Translations under genes and position numbers: made by a program
Assembly (NCBI RefSeq): GCF_900129275.1
Contig: NZ_FQUX01000002.1
Coordinates: 251,795-315,794 of the forward strand
DNA: 64,000 nt
Source: Arenibacter palladensis
Lineage (GTDB): Bacteria > Bacteroidota > Bacteroidia > Flavobacteriales > Flavobacteriaceae
Direction of reading: 5' to 3'
The notes under the pieces: model-generated
What the model was told of the DNA's origin: nothing
Seen by the model: only the letters and a program-made list of their open reading frames with translations
Databases searched by the model: none
Part shown: one piece after another, positions 63,518-64,000 of the stretch
Layout of the letters: every line of letters starts with the position of its first letter
Position numbering within the stretch: position 1 is the first letter of the stretch

Positions 63518-64000
63518 ATGAACAGAATTACAGTTATTGCCCTATGGGCATGTCTCGGTGTGCAAGTATCTCTCGCACAAAGTATAAACGGGACAATTAC
63601 AAATACCAAACAAGAATCAGTTCCAAATACAAACATTTCGGCATTAAATACCGGCCTTGGAACTGTAACTGACAACAATGGGAAGTACACTTTGCCCATC
63701 AAGAAAGGGAAATACACTTTAGAAATCAGTGCCCTGGGTTATGCTACGATTACAAAAGAAATATCTGTCGAAGATGAAAACATGACGGTTGATATAAGTT
63801 TGAGTTCAAGCAATGAGGCTCTAGACGAAGTGGTTGTATATGCACAAAAGAAAGAGCAAAATCTTCAAAAGGTTCCTGTGGCCATAACAAGTTTAAATGC
63901 AAAAAGAGTGGAAGAAACTCGCTCATGGAAATTGGAGGATATGGTTGGGATCATACCAAATTATTCTTATAGCGAATTGGGTGTGGGCTTCCAGCAAGTA
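63518..64000 (+). CDS. TonB-dependent receptor, partial (start only)
   Basis: The first 161 residues are present. They contain a signal peptide (ending SLAQS), a carboxypeptidase-regulatory-like beta-sandwich (INGTITNTKQESVPNTNISA; GYATITKEISV), a TonB-box-like EALDEVVVYAQKKEQ and the start of the plug (AITSLNAKRVEETRSWKLED). It differs from the SusC at 54146 and is closer to siderophore/heme/cobalamin-type receptors, as the companion CxGKC protein also suggests. The rest lies beyond the right edge. Confidence 0.93.
   Translation, partial: MNRITVIALWACLGVQVSLAQSINGTITNTKQESVPNTNISALNTGLGTVTDNNGKYTLPIKKGKYTLEISALGYATITKEISVEDENMTVDISLSSSNEALDEVVVYAQKKEQNLQKVPVAITSLNAKRVEETRSWKLEDMVGIIPNYSYSELGVGFQQV

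Overview
The window looks like chromosomal DNA of a marine-type Flavobacteriaceae member (phylum Bacteroidota); the genus cannot be fixed from sequence alone. Supporting signs are AT-rich DNA, weak Shine-Dalgarno sequences, promoter boxes of the Bacteroidota type (TAnnTTTG), a SusC/SusD pair, a second TonB-dependent receptor, and many lipoproteins whose mature start is Cys followed by N/S/K and several Asp residues, the surface-export signal of this phylum. No rRNA, intact tRNA, integrase, insertion sequence or CRISPR array was found.

Layout. (1) 1-12.2 kb: a partial PhzF gene, a truncated sigma-factor relic, then a small-molecule/stress region: an isochorismatase-fold hydrolase, and a run of AhpD-like, YHS, NTF2-like, AraC, DUF302 and DsrE-like genes. 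The first gene and the AhpD-like gene share a 69-bp promoter element, so they probably form one regulon with the AraC gene beside them. Next come a flavin-nucleotide-binding protein, a membrane-anchored protein, a spondin-like lipoprotein, an old-yellow-enzyme reductase, a Crp/Fnr regulator and an azoreductase-like flavoprotein. (2) 12.7-15.7 kb: an Lrp/AsnC regulator divergent from metE, with a perfect palindrome between them. (3) 16.1-28.1 kb, minus strand: a two-component cluster with a 1583-residue multi-PAS histidine kinase, three single-domain receivers (one lacking the phospho-acceptor Asp), a REC-PAS protein and a 1401-residue PAS/GAF protein. The last two end in a dimerisation/H-box segment without an ATPase domain. 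(4) 28.4-43.6 kb: lipoproteins, cytochrome c, a second cysteine hydrolase, an MFS carrier, AraC, LysR and TetR regulators, a second PhzF, an amidohydrolase, a thioesterase-RidA pair, lpdA and a GrpB-family gene. (5) 44.4-58.7 kb: one short DUF5018-like lipoprotein, a decayed AraC gene, three tandem leucine-rich-repeat lipoproteins with about 8, 11 and 14 repeats, a small lipoprotein, a secreted protein, a membrane-tethered AraC-type regulator, then SusC/SusD. (6) 58.9-64 kb: a CPBP protease, an S41 peptidase pseudogene, a sugar-binding/serine-hydrolase fusion, and a small cysteine-motif protein before a TonB-dependent receptor that runs off the end.

The most promising undescribed material is the LRR lipoprotein array with its plant-like N-terminal cap and possible SusCD/tethered-AraC partnership, the signalling cluster with ATPase-less kinase-like proteins and a pseudo-receiver, and two cis-regulatory circuits readable from the DNA (the 69-bp AraC-type element and the TetR operator pair). 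The window also carries several decayed genes: the sigma factor, a receiver tail, an AraC gene and the S41 peptidase.
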